Both the position numbers and the translations under genes were made by a program. Of a DNA stretch of 18,274 nt, positions 7,010-14,447 are shown piece after piece. Source of the DNA: JALSIF01 sp026981635 [NCBI: bacterium] (GTDB lineage Bacteria > 4484-113 > JALSIF01); contig JALSIF010000157.1 of NCBI GenBank assembly GCA_026981635.1, positions 1 to 18,274 of the forward strand. Direction: 5' to 3'. Positions within the stretch are counted from its first letter, which is position 1. Every line of letters begins with the position of its first letter. Under the pieces are notes generated by a model. The model was not told the origin of the DNA and did no database searches. It worked only from the letters and a program-made list of their open reading frames with translations.

Positions 7010-8065
7010 CTAATCGGTATAAATAACTAAGTCTCTTTTCTTATATCCAAACTGCTCTATCATTCTTCTACAAATATTTTCTATCATAATAGCAGAGAAA
7101 TGAGTTTCTACATACAATCTTGGCGCAATTTTCTCAGGACTTCTTAGGTCAACCTCTGAATTACTAAAATATAGTCTCTTGGTTCCTCTTATTGATTTGG
7201 TGAGCGCAAGAAACTTGGCCTGATCTTCATTATAAAGAATCTTTGATAACAATACTAATAATTCTTTCCAAGTTTTCACCTCGTATTTTTTCCCTTTAAA
7301 AGCAAAGGCCTTTATTTTCTTATATGTCCTAGAAGTAGTCGAATGTAAGCTTAGTATTTCATCGTCATCAATTCTTGTTCCAATAGTGTCCACTTCTCGT
7401 ATAAGTTGCCTTAGATGCTCGGATATTGTTCTCAAATCTAAATCAATGCTATAATTATTCTTAATATAATCTTGGAGAAGATCAGATATTATTTCGTCAG
7501 AGTTCACAAGTTCTAGAAAAGCTCTAGGAATGACCTCTTTGGCCTCCCTCTCTTTTCTCTTTTTTTCAAATTCATCCCTTGCCTTCTGTACGGCTCTCCC
7601 ATCTATTACAGCTTTTCTTTCAATAAAGTCTTTTAAATTACTTACAATAGTGTCCAAATTATCAATCGTCATATTAAACGTACATACAACTCTATTCCTC
7701 CAGCTTTCCTCAACTACTGGAAGGTATATTTTCCAAACAAAGCCATCAGTCAGCACTGCTAGACTAGACCCGACTTTGAAAGCATACTTCAAAAGTTGCT
7801 CTTCTGAGACATCAATTGATCCAAGTTTGGGAGACTTAACCTCAATAAGAACTTTAGGGTTACCCTTTACCAAGAGAGCATAGTCTACTCTATCTCCGTT
7901 CATAGGATACTCTGGATTCACTTCATCAAAATTAAGAGTATCCCATCCCAAAGCTCTCAAAATTGGAACTACTATTATTTGTTTAATTGCTTCCTCATTG
8001 AGCCTATTTCTATTGTCTAACTCTTTTATTCTTTGAATCTCAGCTCTCAAATTTCCAGAACCCAT
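7010..8065 (-). CDS. Standalone HsdR N-terminal-type (predicted type IV) restriction nuclease
   Basis: From the ATG at 8065 the protein has 351 residues. The N-terminal ~150 residues resemble the nuclease domain of type I restriction subunit R: NEEAIKQIIVVPILRALGWD, then Asp61 in RVDYALL, and Glu75-x-Lys77 in IEVKSP, a PD-(D/E)xK core. A charged, probably helical segment follows (about 155-180). The C-terminal part (GTKRLYFS, RLYVETHFSA) is shared with standalone proteins of this type. There is no helicase and no HsdM or HsdS nearby. The gene is strikingly AT-rich (19 GC of 60 in bases 7201-7260), unlike all neighbours, which suggests horizontal acquisition. A TTG at 8110 would add 15 residues, but AGGGAGAG lies 7 nt before the ATG at 8065. 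A defence role is inferred. Confidence 0.82.
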   Translation of the reverse strand: MGSGNLRAEIQRIKELDNRNRLNEEAIKQIIVVPILRALGWDTLNFDEVNPEYPMNGDRVDYALLVKGNPKVLIEVKSPKLGSIDVSEEQLLKYAFKVGSSLAVLTDGFVWKIYLPVVEESWRNRVVCTFNMTIDNLDTIVSNLKDFIERKAVIDGRAVQKARDEFEKKRKEREAKEVIPRAFLELVNSDEIISDLLQDYIKNNYSIDLDLRTISEHLRQLIREVDTIGTRIDDDEILSLHSTTSRTYKKIKAFAFKGKKYEVKTWKELLVLLSKILYNEDQAKFLALTKSIRGTKRLYFSNSEVDLRSPEKIAPRLYVETHFSAIMIENICRRMIEQFGYKKRDLVIYTD

Positions 8066-8069
8066 TAGC

Positions 8070-8453
8070 CTACTCTCCCTGCGACTTTCTGATTTCGCTA
8101 CTGTGGTCAACTCTATCCATCCCCCCGGCGGGCCTGAGCCTCACCGCTGTCCCGTAGCAGACGAACTCGGTGTAGCCACCCTCACCGCTGGAGCTGTCGT
8201 AGCGTACCATGATTACTGCATCCGCCCCCCGCAGGCGGGCGTCTTCCAGCATCCGCTCCATCGCCTCGGAACGGGCCTTCTCGCACATCTCCGAGTAGGG
8301 GGTGACTTCGCCGCCGAGCATCATCTGGAACCTCGCCCACATATCATAAAACATGCCCCGGGTCCTTACCGTCACCCCGCGGACGATGCCCAGTACCTGT
8401 TCAATCTCATAGCCGGGGACCTCAAAGGATGTGGTAACTATGATGTGGTTCAC
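8070..8453 (-). CDS. YbjQ/UPF0145 family protein
   Basis: The 127-residue protein matches the YbjQ/UPF0145 family. It has an opening VTTSFEVPGYEIEQVLGIVRG, a central KARSEAMERMLEDARLRGADAVI helix-strand unit, and a closing GTAVRLRP strand. The family is often called a putative heavy-metal-binding domain and forms pentameric rings in solved relatives; its function is not established. The GTG start overlaps the stop of the upstream patatin-like gene (GTGA, 8450-8453), so the two are translationally coupled. The last ~15 residues after RPAGG are polar, lack family resemblance, and are encoded by DNA grading into the AT-rich segment. This tail may have been altered when the downstream nuclease gene arrived. 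Confidence 0.85.
   Translation of the reverse strand: MNHIIVTTSFEVPGYEIEQVLGIVRGVTVRTRGMFYDMWARFQMMLGGEVTPYSEMCEKARSEAMERMLEDARLRGADAVIMVRYDSSSGEGGYTEFVCYGTAVRLRPAGGMDRVDHSSEIRKSQGE
8073..8080 (-). promoter_or_regulatory. Ribosome binding site of the HsdR_N-type gene
   Basis: On the - strand this reads AGGGAGAG, 7 nt before the ATG at 8065 and inside the end of the upstream YbjQ-like gene. It is the reason for choosing ATG 8065 over the TTG at 8110. Confidence 0.7.
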
Positions 8454-9274
8454 GGCCCTCTCCTAATCACCCTGTCCGGGTTTCTCTCTACGGGAGGGAC
8501 GGTCCCCCCTAGCAGCGGGAGGAGTACCCGCTGGGCCTCCTGGTAGCCTAGCTCCATCAACCGATCTATGGCGCCAAGGTCAACCGGTCTTACCCACTCC
8601 ATCTCCGGCTGAATAAGCACCACCCTTGGATCACGGGGAGGGAGCACCTTCTCAGTGGTTGACTTGAGCACCAGGATGAAGCTTATCTGGAGCACCTCCC
8701 GGTAGCGACGAGGGCGGCGGGGAAGGCGCAGGCGGGAGATGGGGTCGGAGGCAACGATGAGGTCAAAGTCTTTCTCCACCTGGTCGGTGGCCCACAGGGG
8801 GAGGTTGGAGTGGATGCCACCATCCACCAGGAAGCGGCCCTCAAATTCAACCGGAGAAAAAAGCCCTGGCACCGAGCAGCTTGCCCTTACTGCCCTGCCC
8901 AAGGGACCACTGCTCAGGGCTACCGGTTGGGCAGTGCTCACGTCGGTGCAACAGACCACCAGGGGGAGGGAGAGCTGCTCTATCCGCTCCACCTGGCAGG
9001 TCCGCTCCAGCTCTGCCTCCATGCGGGCGTAGCTCAGCGCACCCAGCCGGGAGGTAAGCTCCGGCCTGACCAGGTTGATCCAGCGGTAGCGGCGGTGGAA
9101 GCGTTCCACCTCCGCGGGGGGAAAGCCGGCTGCAATCAGGGCTCCAGTAATGGCGCCGGCTGACACTCCCACCACCCCGGCCACCTCCACCCCAAGCTCA
9201 GCCAAGGCGCGGTAGACCCCCAGGTGGCTGAGGCCCAAGGCGGCACCGCCAGAGAGTACGAGGAGGGCACGCAT
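8450..9274 (-). CDS. Patatin-like phospholipase (RssA/YlbK type)
   Basis: This is a 274-residue patatin-fold serine hydrolase with a Ser-Asp dyad. The oxyanion-hole motif GGAALGLSHLG lies at residues 9-19, nucleophile Ser38 in GVSAG, and the catalytic Asp151 in DGG. The ordering and short length fit bacterial cytoplasmic patatins that act as lipid acyl hydrolases; the true substrate is unknown. There is no signal peptide. The ATG at 9274 has no Shine-Dalgarno, and GATAAT (9292-9287 on the - strand) sits 12 nt before it, so a short-leader or leaderless transcript is possible. It lies 43 bp downstream of mrdA and is coupled to the YbjQ-like gene. Confidence 0.92.
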   Translation of the reverse strand: MRALLVLSGGAALGLSHLGVYRALAELGVEVAGVVGVSAGAITGALIAAGFPPAEVERFHRRYRWINLVRPELTSRLGALSYARMEAELERTCQVERIEQLSLPLVVCCTDVSTAQPVALSSGPLGRAVRASCSVPGLFSPVEFEGRFLVDGGIHSNLPLWATDQVEKDFDLIVASDPISRLRLPRRPRRYREVLQISFILVLKSTTEKVLPPRDPRVVLIQPEMEWVRPVDLGAIDRLMELGYQEAQRVLLPLLGGTVPPVERNPDRVIRRGP

Positions 9275-9317
9275 CAGGGGGATTTTATTATCGGCCGGCT
9301 GGAAGCTAGCCCTTCTT
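9275..9317 (-). promoter_or_regulatory. Possible promoter for the patatin-like gene
   Basis: On the - strand GATAATAAAAT (9292-9282) is an AT-rich, -10-like element ending about 7 nt before the ATG. No good -35 was seen. The gene has no ribosome binding site, which fits a very short leader. Weak evidence. Confidence 0.3.
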
Positions 9318-11159
9318 CTAACTACTTCCGGTCAGGACGCCCAAGGGGTCATACTCCGTGATCGCCCGAATGAGACGACCAGCGATAGGGACGGCCTCCT
9401 CCGAACCACTCCCACCGTGCTCCAGGAAGACCACCAAGGAGTAGGCTGGATCCTCGTAGGGAAAGTAGGCCACAAACCAGGCGTGATCCTTCAGCTCTTT
9501 ACCTGCTTGGGCCGTTCCTGTCTTCCCAGCAACTTTCACCGGCAGTGTGTTCAGCCGGTGTGCGGTCCCCTTGGGGTCGGATACCACCCTCCGCAGGGCC
9601 TGCTTGACTAGCCCGAGGTCACTGGTGGTGAGGGGAACGCGGACCGGCTCGCTCTGGGGCTCGGGCAGCTCCTTATCCCCGGCCAAGCGAGCTCTTATTA
9701 GACGGGGTGGAACTATGGTCCCTCCCCGAGCAATTAGATTCATCATCCAGAGAACCTGGAGGGGGGTGGCGGTTAGGAAACCCTGACCGATGGAGAGGTT
9801 TACCGTGTCGCCGGTGTACCAGATGCGGTCGTAGCGGGAGGTAAAGTAGGCCCGCTTCCACTCTGGAGTGGGCAGGAGTCCTGCCACCTCACCGGGGATG
9901 GGGATACCCACCTTCTCCCCATAGCCGAATAGGCGGGCATAGTGGGCGATGCGGCGGGCGCCAAGCTTCAGGCCCAGCTCGTAGAAGTAGGTGTCCACGC
10001 TTTCCGCCATGGCGAGGAAGAAGTCCACCGTGCCGTGGCCACCCGGCTTCCAGGTGCGGAAGCGCTGAGGGGGGTCACCCACCTCAATGTAGCCCTGGTC
10101 CTCAAATGGGGCGTAGGGGTCAACCAGGTTCTCCTGCAGGGCGGCCTGGGCGACCACCGGCTTGAAGACCGACCCGGGGGGATAGGCGCCGCTGATGGCG
10201 CGGTTGAAAAAGGGCTTGAGCAGGTCGTCAGTCAGGGCAAGTCTGATCTGTTTTCGGCCCTCTGGGGAGTAGAAGTCATTGGGGTCGTAGGCGGGACTGC
10301 TCACCAGGGCGAGGATCTCGCCGGTCTTTACCGCCGAGACGATGATCGCCCCTGGCCGCCCTCCCAAAAGCTGATAGGCCTTCTGCTGGAGGCGGGCATC
10401 AATGGTGAGCTTGAGGCTGGTGCCACGCTTGGGACTTAGCACCTCATAGAGGCCGCGGAATCGGCCGTCACGGTCCACCATCAGCCTGACCTCGCCGGGG
10501 GTTCCCCTCAGCACCGCCTCAAAGCTCCGCTCTACCCCACCCTTGCCCACCTGGTCGCCGGGCTGATAGCCGAAGGCCCTAAGCTGCTCCAGTTCGGAGG
10601 CAGAAAGCTGGCCCACGTAGCCGACGAGGTGGGCGGAGGCGCCTCCCAAGGGGTAATAGCGACGAAAGCCAAAGCGGTCAATAAAAAGCTCGGGAAACTC
10701 ATTTCGGTGGCGGGAGAACCAGGCGAGTTGGGCCTCGTTGAGGTCATCCACCAGGGTGACTGGCTGGAAGGGGTAGAGGATGCGCCGCTGCTCCTCCACC
10801 CTGAGGGTGAGGTCGGTGTAGGAGAGACCGGTCCGCTCTGCCACCACCGCCAGGACTTGGCTGAGGCGATTCCCATCGCCAGGTACGAAGAGTTTGAGGG
10901 AGAACTGGGGCAGGTTCTCGGCCAGGGGGACCCCGTTCCGGTCCACGATCTCTCCGCGGGGAGCGGGAATGGGAAGGGAGCGGATCTGATTTACCACTGA
11001 CTGGCGCAGGTAGCGCTGATAGCGGGCAGTCTGGAGAAAGAGCAGGCGGGGGATAAAGACCAGCCCCACCAGCATAACCAGAGCAAGGCTCAGTGCACCC
11101 AGCCTGGCCTGCAGGCGGCGGGCAGGATCTGGTCGCACAGTACTAGATGAGACCTTCAC
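9318..11159 (-). CDS. mrdA: Penicillin-binding protein 2, peptidoglycan transpeptidase (MrdA)
   Basis: PBP2 cross-links lateral-wall peptidoglycan in the elongasome with RodA and MreC/MreD. From the GTG at 11159 it has 613 residues. There is a membrane anchor at about 21-43, then a pedestal with RGEIVDRNG (68-76) and the GKGGVERSFE region (205-214). The transpeptidase domain carries SxxK (Ser330, Lys333 in PPGSVFKP), SxD (Ser387, Asp389 in ESVDTYFYE), as usual for PBP2, and KTGT (546-549). The frame stays open to 11276, but those extra residues look unlike PBP2 and overlap mreD. GGGAGGT just before GTG 11159 settles the start. It overlaps mreD by 17 bases. RodA is not in the window. Confidence 0.95.
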   Translation of the reverse strand: MKVSSSTVRPDPARRLQARLGALSLALVMLVGLVFIPRLLFLQTARYQRYLRQSVVNQIRSLPIPAPRGEIVDRNGVPLAENLPQFSLKLFVPGDGNRLSQVLAVVAERTGLSYTDLTLRVEEQRRILYPFQPVTLVDDLNEAQLAWFSRHRNEFPELFIDRFGFRRYYPLGGASAHLVGYVGQLSASELEQLRAFGYQPGDQVGKGGVERSFEAVLRGTPGEVRLMVDRDGRFRGLYEVLSPKRGTSLKLTIDARLQQKAYQLLGGRPGAIIVSAVKTGEILALVSSPAYDPNDFYSPEGRKQIRLALTDDLLKPFFNRAISGAYPPGSVFKPVVAQAALQENLVDPYAPFEDQGYIEVGDPPQRFRTWKPGGHGTVDFFLAMAESVDTYFYELGLKLGARRIAHYARLFGYGEKVGIPIPGEVAGLLPTPEWKRAYFTSRYDRIWYTGDTVNLSIGQGFLTATPLQVLWMMNLIARGGTIVPPRLIRARLAGDKELPEPQSEPVRVPLTTSDLGLVKQALRRVVSDPKGTAHRLNTLPVKVAGKTGTAQAGKELKDHAWFVAYFPYEDPAYSLVVFLEHGGSGSEEAVPIAGRLIRAITEYDPLGVLTGSS

Positions 11160-11655
11160 CCAGCACCTCCCGCCGGGCCACCTCGGAGATCCCCACCCAG
11201 GTGGCAAGCACCAGTACGAAGAAGACCAACAGCCACCACCACTCAACGGAAGCAAAGCGTCCCAGGAAGCCCCCATAACCTAGAAGGGAGACCAGCACAA
11301 GCTCAGCCAGCAGGAAAGTGAGGGCAAGCAGGGTGAGGGCAGTGGCTGCTACCAGGGGATTGCGCCGCCGCTCCGGGGGGGCAAGGAGAAACCCCGCTCC
11401 CACTGCCACTACCAAAAGGACGGTGTGCTGGAGGAAGAAGCGGACCGTCAAGGCGTCCAGCACCAGTCCCAAGCCGAAGGCAGCCACCAGCGGTGAGAGG
11501 GCACGGGGATAGCAGCCGGCGGCAAGGGCCGCCACCGCCAGTGCGCTAGCCGGAAGTAGGGGAGCAGCCGGTGGGTAGATGAGGGGCAAGGTAAGGTCAA
11601 ACAGCAAAGCGGGCAAGAGTAGCAGCAGCGCACTGACCAGTCCTCGCCGGGTCAC
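11143..11655 (-). CDS. mreD: Rod shape-determining protein MreD
   Basis: This is a 170-residue, very hydrophobic protein with five or six predicted membrane helices. It has few strong motifs, but the sequence GLVLDALT (about 62-69) resembles the conserved Gly/Leu-Asp segment of MreD, and the length is normal. MreD sits in the inner membrane with MreC and PBP2 in the elongasome. Assignment rests mainly on its position between mreC and mrdA and on the topology. The GTG start overlaps the mreC stop (GTGA, 11652-11655), and the 3' end overlaps mrdA by 17 bases. Confidence 0.9.
   Translation of the reverse strand: MTRRGLVSALLLLLPALLFDLTLPLIYPPAAPLLPASALAVAALAAGCYPRALSPLVAAFGLGLVLDALTVRFFLQHTVLLVVAVGAGFLLAPPERRRNPLVAATALTLLALTFLLAELVLVSLLGYGGFLGRFASVEWWWLLVFFVLVLATWVGISEVARREVLGEGLI
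11165..11171 (-). promoter_or_regulatory. Ribosome binding site of mrdA
   Basis: On the - strand GGGAGGT lies 5 nt before the GTG at 11159, inside the end of mreD. It decides the mrdA start against the longer open frame. Confidence 0.75.
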
Positions 11656-12503
11656 CTCTCAACCACCACCAGAACAAAGCTGAGCAGATCAAGTTGGGCG
11701 GCGGGGGCCACCTCAACTCTCACCCGCTCAAGCTCGGGTTCCTTGATCACCTTGATCACCCGTCCGATGTAGAGCCCGCGAGGAATCTCGCCGCTTGCTC
11801 CACTGGTGTAGACCTTGTCGCCCACCTCAATGGCCGCTTCGGGAGATAGGTAGAGAAAGTCCAGCCGGCGGGAGCCGTTGCCCTGCACCACGCCAGCGGC
11901 GGTGTGGGCGCCGGTCACTGCGCCGGCGGCAAAGTCGGGGTCGGTTATCAGCCTGACCTCGGCACCGCGGGGACCCAGCGCCACCACCTCTCCCACCAGG
12001 GCACCATCCTCCGACAGCACCGCCTGTCCCACCCTGAGCCCCTGGGATGAGCCCCGGTCAATCCACAGGCGAGAGAAGAACTGGTCGGTATTGCGCCCCA
12101 CCACCTCCGCCACCAGATAGTCAGTCTGGGGGCGGGGCTTGAGGCCGGCCATTCTGCGCAGACGCTGGTTTTCCTCCACCAGGGCGCGAAGATTGTCCAG
12201 CCGGGCGGTGAGTTCTCCGTTCTCCCGCCGAAGCTCGCGGTTTCTCCTGACCAGCATCCTGATGCCAAACAGGTAGCGCAGGGAGCTGGAGAGGCTTATG
12301 GTGTCCTCCACCGCATCGGCTGAGAAGGTGGCCGCACCGGCCAGTATGGTCTCGGTAGGTACCCGAGAGCTTCGCCACAGGGCATAAAACTTGAACAGAT
12401 AGAGCAGGACAAGGAGAATCAGCGCCCAGCCTGCCAGGGGGCCCATCCGTCGGCGGGGGACCCGGGGAGGAGTACCCCATTCTGGTAGATTGACCACACC
12501 CAT
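11652..12503 (-). CDS. mreC: Rod shape-determining protein MreC
   Basis: MreC bridges the cytoskeletal MreB side and the periplasmic PBP2. The 283-residue protein has a basic cytoplasmic tail, a membrane helix at about 22-40, a coiled coil at about 84-118 (RRNRELRRENGEL), and two beta-barrel modules marked by RLWIDRGSSQGLRVGQAV (145-162) and EIPRGLYIGRV (239-249). The ATG at 12503 has no good Shine-Dalgarno (a distant GAGGG). Met20 is an internal alternative without one either. The start codon overlaps that of the divergent secreted-protein gene, so its promoter must lie inside that gene or farther upstream. mreB, commonly just upstream, is absent here. Confidence 0.94.
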   Translation of the reverse strand: MGVVNLPEWGTPPRVPRRRMGPLAGWALILLVLLYLFKFYALWRSSRVPTETILAGAATFSADAVEDTISLSSSLRYLFGIRMLVRRNRELRRENGELTARLDNLRALVEENQRLRRMAGLKPRPQTDYLVAEVVGRNTDQFFSRLWIDRGSSQGLRVGQAVLSEDGALVGEVVALGPRGAEVRLITDPDFAAGAVTGAHTAAGVVQGNGSRRLDFLYLSPEAAIEVGDKVYTSGASGEIPRGLYIGRVIKVIKEPELERVRVEVAPAAQLDLLSFVLVVVER

Positions 12504-13470
12504 GATGAGACTAAGGACCCTCTACTGGACCCTCTGCCCGCTGGTCATTTTAGTTTGGCTCTCCCCTCCCGCCCTGTCTGAAGAGCTCACCGGCCCGGAG
12601 ATGACCGTCTCCCGCCACCTGGAGCTGGTCAGGCAAAACCGCTTTGACGACGCCGAGTGGCAGCTCACCACCAGCCTCAGGGGGCTGATCGGGTCGCGAG
12701 AGGAGGTGAGAAGTGCCTACTTCTTTAGCGTGGACGAACTGGCCTCGGCAGAGGATCCCTCCATTGAGGAGGAGTGGCGGCGGGAAGAGGGCATCCACCG
12801 GACTGCCATGGTGAGGGTGGAGGCGGGGAAGAAGAAGCTCTACTTCTATCTGCTGGTTGAGGAGGGGGAGTGGAGGATAGATGCCATCCGCTCGGAGCGT
12901 TTCTCAACCCTCACCGACGCCCGGCGAGACCTGTATGTCAACACCCCCTGGGAGTGGGATGAGCCAGGGACCCGCTTCCTCAAGTCGCGGATGCAGTTTT
13001 ATGAGCTTTGGAACCGGCTGGAGAAGTGGCTGGAGGAGCATGGCACCGTCCCCACCCTGGAGGAACTCTCAGCCACCGATGAAAAGGGGCGCCCCACCCA
13101 CCCGCTGGTGAGCGACCTGGGCAGGAACCAGTGGATCAAGCGTCCCATCCGGGTTGAACCCGTAAGCGGCAACGGAACCATGGGCGACATCGGCTACCGG
13201 CCGTTTGACCCCGACGGCAACGGCGAGTATGAGCACTACCTGCTGGTCCTCTACGGGCCGGTGGACCTGGGCTGGAGGATGGTGGTCAAGGGAACCAACA
13301 TCGCCCTGGCAGCCACCAACCTGGAGACCTACGGGGAGAAGGACTCCCTTGAGGTGCTGGTGAGGGAGGCGATCAAGGATACGGCAGTAGAGAGGCTTCT
13401 TGGGGAGCCGGGTTCATCACAAGACCAGCCGGAAGATACCGCCCCCCAAGGAGGAGGTGAGGAGGGATGA
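12502..13470 (+). CDS. Secreted protein of unknown function
   Basis: I do not recognise a named family. From the ATG at 12502 the protein has 322 residues: a signal peptide (MMRLRT, hydrophobic WTLCPLVILVWL, likely cut near ALS-EE at 24-28), then two regions. The first (about 33-130) looks like an NTF2-like/DUF4878-type fold, with HLELVRQNRFDDAEWQLT and YFYLLVEEGEWRID. The second (about 160-285) resembles the soluble part of GspG-like pseudopilins (GTVPTLEELS, NQWIKRPIRV, GDIGYRPFD, YLLVLYGP) but has no N-terminal pilin helix. The tail is Gly/Glu/Gln-rich. TTG 12490 and ATG 12505 are alternative starts. It overlaps the MscS gene (ATGA, 13467-13470), suggesting a shared envelope role. Confidence 0.75.
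   Translation: MMRLRTLYWTLCPLVILVWLSPPALSEELTGPEMTVSRHLELVRQNRFDDAEWQLTTSLRGLIGSREEVRSAYFFSVDELASAEDPSIEEEWRREEGIHRTAMVRVEAGKKKLYFYLLVEEGEWRIDAIRSERFSTLTDARRDLYVNTPWEWDEPGTRFLKSRMQFYELWNRLEKWLEEHGTVPTLEELSATDEKGRPTHPLVSDLGRNQWIKRPIRVEPVSGNGTMGDIGYRPFDPDGNGEYEHYLLVLYGPVDLGWRMVVKGTNIALAATNLETYGEKDSLEVLVREAIKDTAVERLLGEPGSSQDQPEDTAPQGGGEEG
13450..13458 (+). promoter_or_regulatory. Ribosome binding site of the MscS-type gene
   Basis: GGAGGAGGT lies 8 nt before the ATG at 13467, inside the end of the upstream gene. A second GGAGGG abuts the ATG. It supports translation of the channel from the coupled start. Confidence 0.7.
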
Positions 13471-14447
13471 ACCTGAGCAAGTTCAGCCAGTGGTTTGAGC
13501 GGATTGACTGGTTCCTGATCGGGGAGCGGGTGCTGTTTATTGCGGTGCTCATCGTGGTCACCTGGCTGATTGACCTGGTGCTCACCAGGGCCATAAACCA
13601 CCTCTTTGAGAGCCTCTCCCAGCGGCTGGGGGAGAAGAAGATCAGCCCCAGGCTCAAAACCCTGGGGCAGCTTCTAAACGGGATTGAGACCTTTGGTCTT
13701 TGGGTGCTGGCGGCGCTTATCGCCCTAGACAGCATGAATGTAAACATCGCCCCAATACTTGCGGCGGCGGGGATCACCGGCCTTGCCCTGGGGTTTGGCG
13801 CCCAGCGGCTGATCCAGGACCTCATCTCGGGCTTCTTCATCCTGCTTGAGGATCAGTTTCGGGTGGGGGATGTGATCACCTGCGGGGGCAAGACGGGGAC
13901 GGTTGAGGCGGTAAACATCCGCCTGACCAGGCTGAGGGACTTTGAGGGCAAGGTCCACTTCATCCCCCACAGCGAGTCGGGGATCATCACCAACCACACC
14001 CACGGCTTTGCCCATGCGGTGATTGAGTTTGGGGTGGACTACCGGGAGGACCTCAGCCGGGTCACCGAGGTGATCCGCATCGTGCTGGAGGACCTAAAAA
14101 ACGACCCCGATCTGGGGCCAGACATCCTGGAGACGGAGTTCTTCGGGGTGAGTGCTCTGGCCGACTCGGCGGTGGTCTTCCTCATCCGCATCACCACCAA
14201 GGAGAAGCGCCAGTGGCAGATCAAGCGCGAGGCGCTGGCCAGGCTCAAGGTGGCCTGCGACGTGGCGGGAATAAACATCCCCTTCCCCCACCGCCAGATC
14301 ATTACCGAGAAGCCCCCGGCGGCAGAGGGCGCCATTGACCGGGAGGAGTTCATGCGCCGCTACCGACGGGAGATTGACGAGATGCGCGATATCGCCAAGG
14401 AGGAGCTGATGCAGGTGGTGAAGGAGGGACCGGGTCAGGGCGACTAA
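13467..14447 (+). CDS. MscS-family mechanosensitive ion channel
   Basis: The 326-residue protein has three predicted membrane helices (about 18-40, 66-88, 93-127). The third is the pore helix with the classic Gly/Ala-rich pattern, AAAGITGLALGFGAQRLIQDL, followed by SGFFILLEDQFRVGDVI (121-137). A beta domain follows (GKTGTVEAVN, then FEGKVHFIPHSE), and an alpha/beta C-terminal vestibule with a long charged helix at about 290-326. Such channels open under membrane tension to release osmolytes during hypo-osmotic shock. It is compact, close to E. coli MscS in design. It is the second gene of a coupled pair, and its TAA overlaps the stop of the convergent methyltransferase. Confidence 0.95.
   Translation: MNLSKFSQWFERIDWFLIGERVLFIAVLIVVTWLIDLVLTRAINHLFESLSQRLGEKKISPRLKTLGQLLNGIETFGLWVLAALIALDSMNVNIAPILAAAGITGLALGFGAQRLIQDLISGFFILLEDQFRVGDVITCGGKTGTVEAVNIRLTRLRDFEGKVHFIPHSESGIITNHTHGFAHAVIEFGVDYREDLSRVTEVIRIVLEDLKNDPDLGPDILETEFFGVSALADSAVVFLIRITTKEKRQWQIKREALARLKVACDVAGINIPFPHRQIITEKPPAAEGAIDREEFMRRYRREIDEMRDIAKEELMQVVKEGPGQGD

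Noticed and set aside
11160-11276. N-terminal extension of mrdA to 11276
   Set aside because: It overlaps mreD in another frame, looks unlike PBP2, and a clear ribosome binding site precedes GTG 11159.
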